From the NCBI GenBank assembly GCA_963565915.1, contig OY751492.1, positions 1,736,001 through 1,800,000 of the forward strand: a DNA stretch of 64,000 nt, written 5' to 3'. Position numbers and translations under genes: made by a program. Source of the stretch: Entoloma clypeatum (lineage: Eukaryota > Basidiomycota > Agaricomycetes > Agaricales > Entolomataceae). This document shows positions 21,249-31,895 of the stretch, piece after piece. Numbering within the stretch: position 1 is the first letter of the stretch; every line of letters begins with the position of its first letter. The notes under the pieces are model-generated. The model did no database searches and had not been told where the DNA came from. It worked only from the letters and a program-made list of their open reading frames with translations.

Positions 21249-22024
21249 GGCATCATCAGCAGCATCTGGACGAGACTTCTTCACATGATTGACCTTCCAA
21301 TGAGGGCGCTTGAGGAGGGTGTAAGACTTCATTGACTAAACGACAAGGATGACTTACCTCAGCCAAGAGGGTGTCTCGGGTAGGTGCATCATCTTTGTTG
21401 GAGGCCTCATCTTCGTCTTCATGAGGTTCTTCTTGATTGGAATCTTCATCATCCAGAGATTGTTTGCATCGTTGAGTTCTTGTCATCCTTGATACAAGAG
21501 CCTGGATGGCTTCATTGTTTTGATCAGACATGTCCTTGTCTTCATCATCGGTGTCAATTTGTGCTGGAGCCTTTCGGCGTGGGGCACGTCCATTGGCTCC
21601 AAAATAATCTGTGAACATATATCTGCAAGGATTTGATGTACGATTCACCTTGCTTTTTCTGAGCAGGAGCGGGGGTCATAGGTTCACGGGCAGGTACTAC
21701 ATAAAATAAGTCAATGGCATGACAAACTCGGGAAACGGTGAAATATACCCTGCTTCTTTGAAGCCTTGGATATGATAGGCGATCCAGGACGTTTGCGCAT
21801 GCCTTTTGAGGCTGCTCCATGCCAAACTGACAATGTGAACAGGTAGACAAGGCCCGGGAAGAAAATCATTTACCAGCAGTTTCCAGCGCTTTTTGCTTGG
21901 CCGAACGATGACTTGGAGCTAAACAAAAATCACCTCGACGATAGCATGGGTGGAGGTTATAGAGGATTACCTTGTTCGTGTGGTTGCGAAGTGGACTTGT
22001 TGGTTTGGTGATTTTTGGGGCCAT
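21249..22024 (-). pseudogene. DUF6532-type gene, N-terminal piece
   Basis: Host exons upstream of Gypsy-1. The candidate ATG is at 22024, but the reading frame of the first small exons is uncertain: an alternative register gives STSQPHEQ joined to APSHRSAKQKALE. Later exons read KRPGSPIISKASKKQ, VPAREPMTPAPAQKKQ and a long acidic exon (IDTDDEDKDMSDQNNEAI ... TRDTLLAE) before an intron and the Gypsy-1 junction at ADDA. The charged, low-complexity N-terminus ahead of a DUF6532 domain is usual for this family. The gene faces away from the Plavaka transposase 341 bp upstream. Confidence 0.65.
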
Positions 22025-22365
22025 TTTTGCAATGGTAGCGATTTCGGAAAGATACTAGGAGTGAAAAAAAATAGGACTCAGCGCCCGCGCTGACTGAAAA
22101 GAGATATGAAGGGGAGGAGAACTCTGAGCGCCTGCGCTCGTAAGGTCGTAAGAGAATTGGGGGGGGAGAAAGATACGAAAAATCTCAACGGTCATCAAAG
22201 AAATTATATAGAGCAGAACTAGTGATGGCGACAACAGCAACCAATGTGGTCAGGTACAGGAACAACATGATACCTGCTCGCCAAGGACATCGTCTCCAAC
22301 TTCTCTTCATCTAAATTGTCACCAAACATGGTCCTGTTTCACTATATTTCAATTTCTTATCCGAC
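22025..22365. promoter_or_regulatory. Shared upstream region between DUF6532 gene and Plavaka transposase
   Basis: 341 bp between two divergent starts. It is AT-rich with a C/T-rich and G-run patch near 22160, and no clear TATA box. It probably holds both promoters. Confidence 0.45.
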
Positions 22366-25300
22366 ATGCCCACTACCTGTCCTGGCTGTCAGCAGACCTT
22401 CAGAGGCAGAGGTCTAAAAAATCACGTACACACCAGCAAAGATCCTCGATGCAAGCGCGCGACACTGTCCAGACTTTCATGGCCCATCGTCGAGAACAAC
22501 AAAGAAGACAGAATGGTAGTTGACCCAACAGGCGACTTCTTTGGAAATTACGCGGACTATGATAACCGAGAGTTTGCATTCCTGGACAATTCCTCCGCGT
22601 TGGAGGACATGAATGAATGGACAGCAGTGCAGGAGGGTGAAGTTGGAGACGAACCAGAGGTGGATTATGACGAGGATGATATGGATGCAGATGACCTAGA
22701 TGGGGCGAATGGTGAACAGGAGTTTGGGCTGGAACCTGAGCGTCCTGGAGCCTTGTCAAATCAAGGAACAGCCGATGAAGATGGTGCCTCAGAGCCAGAG
22801 ACCTATATGCCCCTTCGTATCCAAGGAGGCCATGATGAGAAGCTGCTCGCCAAGAAGCCTTTCATCGTCAAGTTTCCAAACGAAAACGCGGGTCGGGCCT
22901 ATCGCCGTGATGCCTCCAGCACGAATGACTTGTACACCAAAGATCTGGGATCTGATGAACCCAATAACATGTATGCACCGTTTTCTTCGAAACTGGATTG
23001 GGAGGTTGGAAAATGGGCCAAGCTTTGTGGGCCCAGCTCGACAGCATTTACAGAACTAAAACAGAACTGATGAAGATTGATGGGGTGAGTAGATCTTCTG
23101 ATAATGCAGGAAAGTAGGCTTATAGTTATGAACAGGTTGTCGAACGTCTTGGATTGTCCTTCAAGAATTCAGTTCAACTAAATCAGCTCATCGACCACAC
23201 TCTCCCTGGCCGCCCATGCTTTGAACGACATGAAATCATGATTGATAATGAAGTCTTCGATGTTTACCTGCGTGACACATTGGCCTGCATAGGTGCCCTG
23301 TTTGGTGATCCGGATTTTGCGCCATACCTTGTTTTCACCCCAGAGCGACACTACACAAGTGAGGAGAAGATAACTCGCATGTACCATGACATGCACACTG
23401 GGCGATGGTGGTGGGAAACACAGGTGACGAGTTTGTTTGTGCTTGTGGGCATGCTGTTGATTGTACTCATGCAGGAAGAAGTTGACCGTGCAAAGCCTGG
23501 CGCAACTATTGTTCCTCTCATCATCTCAACGGACAAGACCCAGCTTATGCTTTTCCGCAACAAGAGCGCATATCCTGTGTACCTAACAATTGGAAACATC
23601 CCAAAAGAAATTCGCTGGAAACCCTCATCCCGCGCATATGTTTTGATCAGTTATCTGCCCACTACTCGCCTTGAGCGCATTACCAACACCGCCTCACGAC
23701 GCCGACTTCTATCCAACCTTTATCATGCGTGTATGGGCCGCATCTTTTCTCCCCTCCAGTCTGCTGGTGAAGATGGTGTTTTTATGACGACAGGCGACGG
23801 CAAAACTCACCAAAATCACCCAATCTTGGCCTGCGTCATGAGCGATTACCCAGAACACATTCTAACAACTTGTATCTTCTCTGGCGAGTGCCCAACATGC
23901 CCAGTCCATCGCGACGAGCTTGGAGATTTCGATCATGATAACCCCCCTGCACTCTGTAAACTTGACCATGTATTAGAGGCCCTCAACTCCTTTGATACTG
24001 ATCCTGCTGGCTTTCTCCAAACCTGCAAGGCTGCTGGCATTAAGCCTGTTGTCGACCCCTTCTGGAAGGATCTACCTTACGTCCACATCTACCGCTCCAT
24101 TACCCCCAATGTCTTGCATCAACTATATCAGGGCGTTATGAAGCACCTCATTGGCTGGGTTATCGATGCTTGTGGGGCTGCCGAGATTGATGCTCGATGC
24201 CGCCGTATGCCGCCCAACCACAACATCCGACATTTTATGAAGGGAATCTCGACCCTGTCGCGCGTCTCTGGTGAAGAACATGACCATATGTGCCGAATCC
24301 TCATGGGCCTTGTTATCGGTGCCCCTGTATCGGGTCAACTCTCGAACGCATGCCTCCTGGAGTGTGTCAGCGCCCTACTGGATTTCCTCTACCTGGCGCA
24401 GCACCCTGTCCACACTGATGACACTCTCGTGCTACTCGATGACGGGCTGGAGAGGTTTCATGCCAATAAGGACATCTTCGTGGAGCTGGGCATTCGCAAG
24501 TCATTCAACCTTCCAAAACTCCACTGGGCTGCTCATTATGTCTCTGCCATCAAGCTTTATGGGACAACAGATAACGTGAACACTCAGTATACCGAACGAC
24601 TCCATATCGATTTTGCCAAGGACGCCTATGCTGCCTCTAACCGCAAAGATGAGTTTTCCCAGATGACGTTATGGCTCAAACAAAAGGAGAAGATTCTTCG
24701 ACATTCCCAGTACATCAAATGGCGGGAAAGTGGATCCCCGGGCTTCAAGAAAGCAGAATGGCTCCCGCCCGGCCTTGAGCTCGATTGTTCCCTCTGTATG
24801 GCCAAGCACCCTTCTGTACAGGTGGTTAGATTCGATGAACTTGGCCAGATTTATGGGGCCCCATTCTTTCGGACGGCGTTGGCTCGCTACGTCATACGCA
24901 TCAACGAACCCATGCTCAAGCCACAGCAAATTGAAGCACGTCTCTGGACGGTTCATATTCCATTTCAAAAGGTTCCTGTCTGGCATCGGTTAAAGTGGTT
25001 ACAAACCGACCCCTTCACTCGCCTTACGTCGACTGCGGATGCTGTACTTGCTCGACCAGAATCAAAGGATCGATGTGGGTGTGTGGTGCCGGGACGATTT
25101 GATACTGCGTTGGTAAACAATGGTACAGGGGAAACGATGGGTATAACAGGTGAGTTCTGACCGTAAGATCTTCTTGACAGATTGATTGATTGTTTTATTC
25201 GTAGGCTATCATATTGCCCGTGTGCGTGTTATATTTTCATTACCGCAGACTCACGTGCACCGCATGTTCAAAAATCCCGACTTCACAATCCCCGCCCACC

Positions 25301-25566
25301 TAGCATATGTTGAGTGGTACTCAACGTTTGATGACCCGTCGCCCCATCACCATTTGTATAAGATTCGAGTGCTGAAAGATCAAGATGGCGGCCGCATATG
25401 TAGCATCATCCCGATTGCCAACATACGGAGGAGTATACACCTTTTCCCTCACTTCGGATCCCGTGCCCCCGATGAATGGACAAGCAGTAATGTCCTTGAC
25501 CTATGTGACACATTCTATGCAAACACGTTCACTGATCATCACTTGTACAGAATCATCCATTCTTAG
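22366..25566 (+). CDS. Plavaka-type DNA transposase (apparent small frameshift)
   Basis: A three-exon gene: 22366-23084, 23136-25149 and 25205-25566. The ATG at 22366 starts a zinc-finger-like head (TTCPGCQQTFRGRGLKNHVH), then an acidic region, KWAKLCGPSSTAF, GLSFKNSVQLN, GRPCFERHEIMID, IISTDKTQLM, HPILACVMSDYPEHILT, CPTCPVHRDELGDFD, and a C-terminal WYSTFDDPSP...SIIPIANIRRSIHLFPHFG. This series is that of Plavaka transposases of basidiomycetes. An 8-bp repeat (acagaact, about 23050-23068, separated by aaa) adds 11 nt and shifts the frame just before the first intron; without it the exons give one 1027-residue frame. Terminal inverted repeats were not found, so the element's limits are open. 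Confidence 0.85.
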
Positions 25567-26151
25567 CCTTTCTTAGCGCACGATTTTAGTTCAAATATAT
25601 CCCCTTGACTACGACCTATCATAAGACTATGTTCAATAAGATTGAATTTCTTAACAATGTATCACTATGTTATCCACGAGGTGCTTTGCGGTTCCATCAG
25701 GTCCATTTGTGATCCATTCAGTACATTTGATACTCATTGATGTCGATTTCACCATTCAAGGTTTTCCCGATGAGGTCCAGCCGCGGTCCAGGGAAATTTT
25801 TCTGGACTTGGACGTCGGACCTGAGGCCTGAGGTCCAGTCCAATTTTCTTTGGGCTTGACCCTCAGTGCAGTCTAGTTTTATGTAATGGTAACCGTTCAT
25901 TCTTGCCGGTGCATCACATGCAGTAAAACACTGCTCATATGTATCTCTTCGCATTGCCAGGTTTGGGTGCAGCCAATTGTCGAACCTGGACCTCATTTGA
26001 GGTTCGGTTGGGCAAGTTCGGACCCGGTCCAGGAGGTTCTAAGCTGGACTGTGGCCAGTCTATCTACCTGTGTATGAAAAATAGGGAAAATCACTGGGTA
26101 TCGGTCCCGGGCTAAAAGAGCCTTTTAAACAAGCTACTGCAGCGGGTGCGC
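25567..26151. repeat. Unassigned region with a GGTCC/GGACC-rich fold-back segment
   Basis: From about 25750 to 26060 the sequence is full of mutually complementary pieces (ggtccag, cggacctgagg, ctggacctcatttgaggttcgg, cggacccggtccagg), so a single strand could fold extensively. It resembles in style the ACTGG-rich fold-back elements further right. No gene is seen. Confidence 0.5.
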
Positions 26152-26490
26152 TCACGTAGTCCATGTTCGTCGCGAGGATGAGCGTATGTGTTGTGCCGTT
26201 TGCTGTTCAGCTCCACATGCCTTGTCTATGTCCAAGGGGGTAGACGGGGAGGCACAGAAAGAGGGCGCCGGAGGTGGAGGAGATGGCGGCGGCGTTGGTG
26301 ATGAAGGAGTGGGTGATGGGTGCATCGACAATGACAGAGACAAAGGAGGGGTCAGAGGCAGGTGGGGAGGAGGCGTCTTTGGGGAGGTAGGGCCGGAGGT
26401 TGGAGGGACGAGGAATTGGTGACCGGGTGCAGGGTTTGCTTGTAGTTTTTTGCCACACCACGTTTGGTAGGAGGACGCGCATTCTGGTCG
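26152..26490 (-). pseudogene. Internally deleted copy of the glycoside-hydrolase-like gene
   Basis: The minus strand matches the first exon of the gene at 4071 (TWCGK, then QFLVPPTS, with small deletions and frame breaks) up to about SSTSGAL. It then jumps directly to the last exon (region 5925-6030, around the IGMWTL segment). About 1.5 kb of the parent gene is missing. It lies 3' of the knottin pseudogene on the same strand, the same order as the intact pair at 3.6-6.2 kb. Confidence 0.85.
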
Positions 26491-26726
26491 AGGAGGGATG
26501 TTAAACATTGGGCGGGCTGCAACATGTGCTTCCAAGACTGCCCCACTGGGACGAAAGACATCCAGTTCAAGCGCTATTATGATACGGTTTGCATATGGTT
26601 GATTCCATACCGTCAAAGGTACTAAGTAATGCTTGAGATTTCATGAAAGATGTAACACAGTGATCATAGTTTGGGGGGTGGTGCCCCTTGTGTACAGAGC
26701 TATATTTTTTACAATTCAACATAACA

Positions 26727-26942
26727 TTACCACATGTAGGGATGACTCACTCCGGTTCCTCGGAAGAAAAATTTGTAGTGACTCGGAGCTATGTCACAAC
26801 ACTGCCAGTTTCATGTGCATGTCGAGCCTAGGCCAACCTGACCCAGGCAGGGAACAACGTCCAGGATGACCTTTGAGGCTGCTTGGGCGGCGCCGGCGAC
26901 ACATAGAATGATAGAAAAGATGAGACTGGGGGAAAAGTGCAT
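26727..26942 (-). pseudogene. Knottin-like secreted protein, broken copy 2
   Basis: Starts at ATG 26942 with nearly the same signal peptide as the other two copies (MHFSPSLIFSIILC). The frame is cut by a TGA soon after the second conserved Cys. Downstream in the same frame the CC pair and GVSHP tail are still recognisable, but the positions of the fifth and sixth Cys now encode Phe and Tyr. The TATA-type promoter block (about 27043-27052) is kept. So this is a pseudogene, or at most a truncated secreted peptide. Confidence 0.85.
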
Positions 26943-27289
26943 AGTATGTAACGAGAATAGGTGGACTGATTCGAGTGAGTGCAATGCTCGATGACTTAGT
27001 CGGACACTTGCTGTGCTGAAGGTGTCCAATGCCCTGAGCGTCCTTTTATATCCCCAATGCCAATTACCGACATGCAGGTCACAGAATAGCAAGGGAGAAA
27101 TTTTCGGCAGTAAATAAAGAAGCAGTAAGAATTGGAAGCCTTGAACCAGTCGGCCGTGGAAGAGGTCAGGGATTCCGAGGTCGAGTTTGAAAGACATTCC
27201 GAGATAAGATTTCAGAGGCACGAAGGTTCCGAGGTCGAGTAAACTCGACCTCAGTCTTTCCAGACGGCGCACGCCAACTTATTGTCAAC

Positions 27290-27930
27290 ACCATCTATTG
27301 TATGCATGCTGATCGCCAGCTGAGTTCGAATATGTCACATGCCCCTGACGGACACCATCTATTGTGTTCACCTCCGAGGCTCACGGCGCTAGGCAGCGAG
27401 TTCTAAACCTCCCTTTCGCGACACCTTCTATCATCTGCATGTCTGCTTCACATTGTTTGTTTATTTGTTGTTTTTTCTTTTTCTTTTTGTTCTCTGTTTT
27501 GCGACACCATCCTATCATATGCATATGCACGCCAGCCGAGTTCGCAACACACCTATTTCCGAGTTCGAGTTTACGAGAAATTGGTTTTGCCAGATGGGCG
27601 CCAGCTATTTTTTCGTTACCCATCTAACATGCCATCATGTTGCGTGCCTTGTTTGTATATAACCTCCGATCCGACATCTGATGGCATGGCTATTTCGCCC
27701 ACACATCTAATGTGCCATCATTTTGGATGGCTTCTCCCATTCTCCCATCTAACATGTCATCAGTTGGATGGCTTCCAGTCCCAAAATCTGCCCATCTAAT
27801 CTAGGCGCCGAATTGAAAATTATTCCAAAGGCATTTCAATCTCCGCTTGATTTCCTTTGGTAAGTCAACTTAGACCAATTTGATGCCCTTTTTCCCATCG
27901 TTACTGCTGAACGACACTGGATCCGCCCTA
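27290..27930. repeat. Short diverged tandem repeats, no gene
   Basis: Recurring phrases are acaccatctattgt (about 27290 and 27354, a variant near 27420, and caccatcctatcat near 27500) and catctaacatgycatcat (about 27622, 27703 and 27746) with ttggatggcttc. An old low-copy tandem repeat is the best description. Confidence 0.5.
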
Positions 27931-28385
27931 GGGTATGCACCCAATGGCCGCCTTTCATACACAACGACCCCAGCTTGTGCCCAACGGCTGCTCTTAGTGC
28001 CCAACGACCTCCAATGACCTCAAGTCACACCCAAGGGCTGCCCCTAGTGCTCAAGGCCCCAGCCCGAGCCCAATGGCCACCACTTCTGCCCAATGGCCGC
28101 CACTCACACCCAACAGCCGCTTTAGTGCCCAACAACCTCCACTCGTGCCCAACGGCCGCCTCTGTTCTAACAAACTCAAGTCACGCCCAACGGCCTCCAC
28201 TTGTGCCAAATAGCCACCCATAGGGCCCAATGACCCCAGCTGCACCCAATGGCTGCCCCTCACACCCAATGGCCTCCGCTCGTAACGGCCGCCTCTGGTG
28301 CCAAACGACCCCAGCTCGCGCCCAACGGGGCTGCCACTAGTGCCCAACAACCCCAGCTCATGCTCAATGGCCTCCAGTTGCGCTT
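27930..28385 (-). repeat. 20-nt-period minisatellite array 1
   Basis: Imperfect units of 20 nt (a few of 19 or 21), plus-strand form GCCCAACGGCCNCCACTCGT. Units differ at many places but keep their spacing. No coding call is made despite long open frames, because 20-nt units without stops open all frames. Confidence 0.85.
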
Positions 28386-29470
28386 TAGATTCCTCATGTA
28401 TGAAGAGTACTAGGTATTAAACTTGTATATATACAATGTACCGTAATTACAGATTTTTATATATTCCACTTTTTTCATGTCCACACCATTGAGATTCTGC
28501 TGACTAAGTACTAGATATACTATGTGACATATATGTGGTAGCCAAGCTGGGATGTTAGGATGCTACATAGCATTTCCTAGATGGGGTGTGGGAATTTATA
28601 GCATGACATAGAGAAGGACCTTCACTATGGGTCTATAGCACTGTATAGGGCTATGTAGGGCTAGTTTGTACGATCAGGAATTACTGATGAACTGGCTGGT
28701 AGTATATTATGTTCATGTAAGCATGGAGACAAGGGCATCTGGTTCATAATCTGAAATCACAGTCAATGTAATTTACTCCTATTTACTGATTTGGTTCCAT
28801 ACCTATGCTTTATACACCCCCTCATCATCTGGATGAATAGTATACCATGTAGAATGAAAATAATTAATCAAGTACATGGCTCTGGTATATATGTGCACAA
28901 ACATCAATAATATGACTGCACATGGCATGCATATGTGTGTCTCCTGCCATACTCATCTCCCTCTGTTCTTGTGTCGTGCCAAGGCTGTGGTCCCATGCAT
29001 TCCTCACCCATGCATTGTCCCTCTCGCCTCCCATCATTCCTCCCACTGTTTGTGTGTCCTCCCACCTGCTGTTCTCTGTGCGTTTTGTGAGTGGTCTGCT
29101 GTGATGAGGATGGCACAGTGCTTACCTATAGTGTGGGGGCTATGTAGTCCTCATGTGCAACCTAGTCAGTAGCCTGATACATCAATAACTGTGCTAACAG
29201 TAAAACATCTGATGCATGACAGACTGTAGCTACAGATAGGCTCAATATATCACTTCCATGTATCAGGCTCATACATCAGACCAATCTATTGTACCACAAT
29301 GACATCTTTGATGCTCCCTCTGAGTTGACAACATGCTATTCCCTTTTTAAATCTCAGCGCGCCCCATGTTCAAGTTTGTCAGGCTTGGTTCTTTTATTAT
29401 ATATGTGTCGCTGTCAATCAGATCAACACTTCTTGTGTACATTTTCAAATAACATGCATGGTCAACAGAT
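28386..29470. other. AT-rich intergenic region, nothing recognised
   Basis: About 1.1 kb with no domain, no clear tandem or inverted structure and only short chance ORFs. Confidence 0.4.
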
Positions 29471-29476
29471 GGACAG

Positions 29477-29745
29477 ATGGGTGGGTGGGTGTGCTTGCTG
29501 GGTTGGTGTGGGTGATGGCGACGGACGTCTGCGCTTCCAATCCATGCTTGGGTGGGCAGACATGCCATGAACTGGCGTAGCCCTCAGATCATCAGTTTGG
29601 CGGTGAAAAATGCTGATGTAGAGATGGGTGGGTGTGCTTCCTGGTTGGTGTGTATGATGGGCGTCCGCTCTTCCAACCCATGCTCAGGTGGGCAGACACA
29701 TGGTGAACCAGCATAGCTCTTGGGTCATCAGTTTGGCAGCATGCA
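29477..29745 (+). repeat. Two-copy tandem repeat, period 143 bp
   Basis: The phrases gatgggtgggtgtgctt, cttccaa(t/c)ccatgct, ggtgggcagaca and catcagtttggc occur twice, 143 bp apart near their start. The copies differ by perhaps 20 percent. Confidence 0.75.
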
Positions 29746-29955
29746 GGCATAGTCATGCCTTGGATATAGTATTGGAGGGAGGCTGGGTGACATGGGGTGA
29801 ATGTGGTTGATGGCGAAGGCAAGTTAAGATTGAGGGTGTGAGTACAGTGAGGAGCTCAGCATGGTGAAAGAGGTAGTATGTACCATGGAGGATGTGGGTG
29901 TACTTACTCAATGCTGAGGCAGTTGCATATGAGGGGCATGCCGGAGGGGTAGTGA

Positions 29956-30140
29956 TTGAAAGTTCGGTTCGGTCTCGTTTTTGACCCCCGAAAAGGAAGG
30001 AGCGAGGATTGCACCAGTCTCAATTTTACATAGTCACCTTGGAAAACCAGACCAGACCAGTGAGAGACCGGTCTGACTAGTCCATGTATTCAGGTCTGAT
30101 GAGACTGGACCGGTTTAAACCGGTCCAGACTCGTAATATG
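29956..30140 (+). mobile_element. AGTGTT fold-back element, 3' truncated
   Basis: Begins TAGTGATTGAAAGTTCGGTTCGG, the left terminus of the family (full copies at 30464-30956, 53146-53690 and 53952-54410). The interior is rich in ccagac, gaccggtctg and ggtttaaaccgg palindromes. Confidence 0.65.
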
Positions 30141-30189
30141 TACTGTACTAGGCTATGAGTGTGCTACTGGACGGCGCATGCGCGTATCA

Positions 30190-30462
30190 TCTGAGTCTTG
30201 CCGTCTGATGCTGTTGGGCGTGAGTGGATGCGTTGGGCGTGAGTGGACACGTTGGGCATGAGTGGACGTTGTTTGGATGCCGTTGGGCATGAGTCAGATG
30301 AGTGAGGGGCTGTTGGGCTCGAAGGCAGGGCGTTAGGCATGAGTCGAGGCCATTGGGCTCGAAGGCAGGGTGTTGGGCATGAGAGGATGCCATTGGGTGC
30401 AAAAAGGGGCCGTTGGGCGCTAGAGGGGGCCGTTGGGCACAAGTGGAGGCCATTGGGCGGGA
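30190..30462 (+). repeat. 20-nt-period minisatellite array 2
   Basis: Units of the form GTTGGGCATGAGTGGAGGCC with 19-21 nt spacing, on the strand opposite to array 1. Confidence 0.8.
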
Positions 30463-30463
30463 G

Positions 30464-30956
30464 TAGTGTTTGAAAGTCCAGTCCAGTCCGGTTTTTTGCC
30501 CAAAAAATTAAGGACCTAGAACCAAGACTGGTTGAGTGGTTTCTTCAAAAAACTGAAACCAGAACTGGACTGGTCAAAGACTGGTGGACCAGTCTTTCCT
30601 TTCTCAAACAAGTAAACCAGGACTGGTTTGAACTGGTTTAAACTGGTAATCTTCCAATTCATTAAAACTGTTTCAAAATATCATTTATGACACATTTCAA
30701 AACATTTTATAGAAGCTTTGATGAACAAATCTATGTGAACCTATAAGAACCTGTGTGAACCTATGACCAGTTTACATTTTTTGAGTCTAAAATCAAGACT
30801 GGTGTTAAACCAGTCTTCTTTTTTTCCAAAATTTGAAGAACCTGAGACTGGTCAATCCTCAAAATTCTGAAACTTGAGACTGCAGTCCAGTCTTTCACCA
30901 GTCTTTACCAGTCTGATTCTGGTTCAGTTCTAGGTCTTTGAGACTGGACTTCAAAA
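30464..30956 (+). mobile_element. AGTGTT fold-back element, complete copy
   Basis: Starts TAGTGTTTGAAAGTCCAGTCC and ends in the inverted counterpart GGACTTCAAAACACTA. The interior is built from ACTGG/CCAGT words, including actggtttgaactggtttaaactggt, so most of the element can pair with itself. No coding capacity. It sits inside a 20-nt array, between arrays 2 and 3. Confidence 0.75.
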
Positions 30957-30960
30957 CACT

Positions 30961-31075
30961 AGGCAGGAGTGGATGGCGTTGGGCGTTAGAGGCCGCCAGT
31001 GGGCATGAGAGTGGGCCGTTGGGCACTAGAGGGGCCGTTGGGCATGAGTGTGGGCCGTTGGGCATGAGTGGTGGC
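30961..31075 (+). repeat. 20-nt-period minisatellite array 3
   Basis: Five or so units (gttgggcatgagtgtgggcc type). They run directly into R1 copy A at ggccagatggagtgg. Confidence 0.8.
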
Positions 31076-31895
31076 CAGATGGAGTGGAGGTGGGGGAAAA
31101 GAAAACTGTGGGAACGTTTTGCTGGCCATTGACTTATGGTTCGAGTTTCAGCAATTGCCAAAAATGCTTGGCAGTCAATGCCGAGCGATGCACATCATCG
31201 AAACTTGTACTCTCAATGCCCAAACCATGGCACCACCAGTCCCAAAAATTATTCATAACTTATGTAGAGATACTTGAAACCAATAGTAAGTATATATACA
31301 GTTACATATATTAGCTATGTCTGGTAGAGAGTCTATGTAGCAGAATAATATATCAAAACACCCTGTAGATCATGATAAACAGTGCAGCATGAGTTCCCTT
31401 AAACACAAAAAGCAACATTTCTTACTTCCTCCTTTCCACAACCACATTAGATTACATGTAATATATATATACTATTTAATCATTGCATGTGAACCTATTG
31501 AGACCATTCAAACACAATTCAAGGACTTCATAAGGTGAATATGAGCAGAAGAGGTCGAAAATTTGACCAAAAATTTTTATTTCAGATTTGGATTCTCCAC
31601 ATTCAGGGGATCTTATAGCACATTTGTTTTTCAAATTTGGTTGATTCATTATGGAGATATAACACTTTTACTGAAATCTGCACATTTCATTATTTCTATC
31701 ATATCTAGACTTCTGAAAATTATACAAAGTGTGTCAGAAGGTGAATACATATCCCATAAGTAGTTCTATTACTTTAAGCTATTATTAGGCTATGAGGAAG
31801 GCACCGCGTGCACCTGTGTGATGCATTTTGTGCATTGTTTACTATTATTTGTTGCAGAGCACGGCACCTCTATAACTTAAAATCCGTGGCGAAAT
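31066..31895 (+). repeat. R1 repeat, copy A
   Basis: An AT-rich, non-coding repeat present at least three times (here; reversed around 42850-45600; 48840-50008). Landmarks are gtttttcaaattt, atataacacttttactgaaatctgcacatttcatt and ctatgaggaaggcac. In each copy the same end is joined to a 20-nt array. Here it is cut off at about 31895 by the Gypsy-2 remnant. Confidence 0.75.

Noticed and set aside
7480..25750. Terminal inverted repeats enclosing DUF6532 and Plavaka as one transposon
   Set aside because: Weakly similar ggttccat words near 7615 and 25690 are too short and not positioned as termini.
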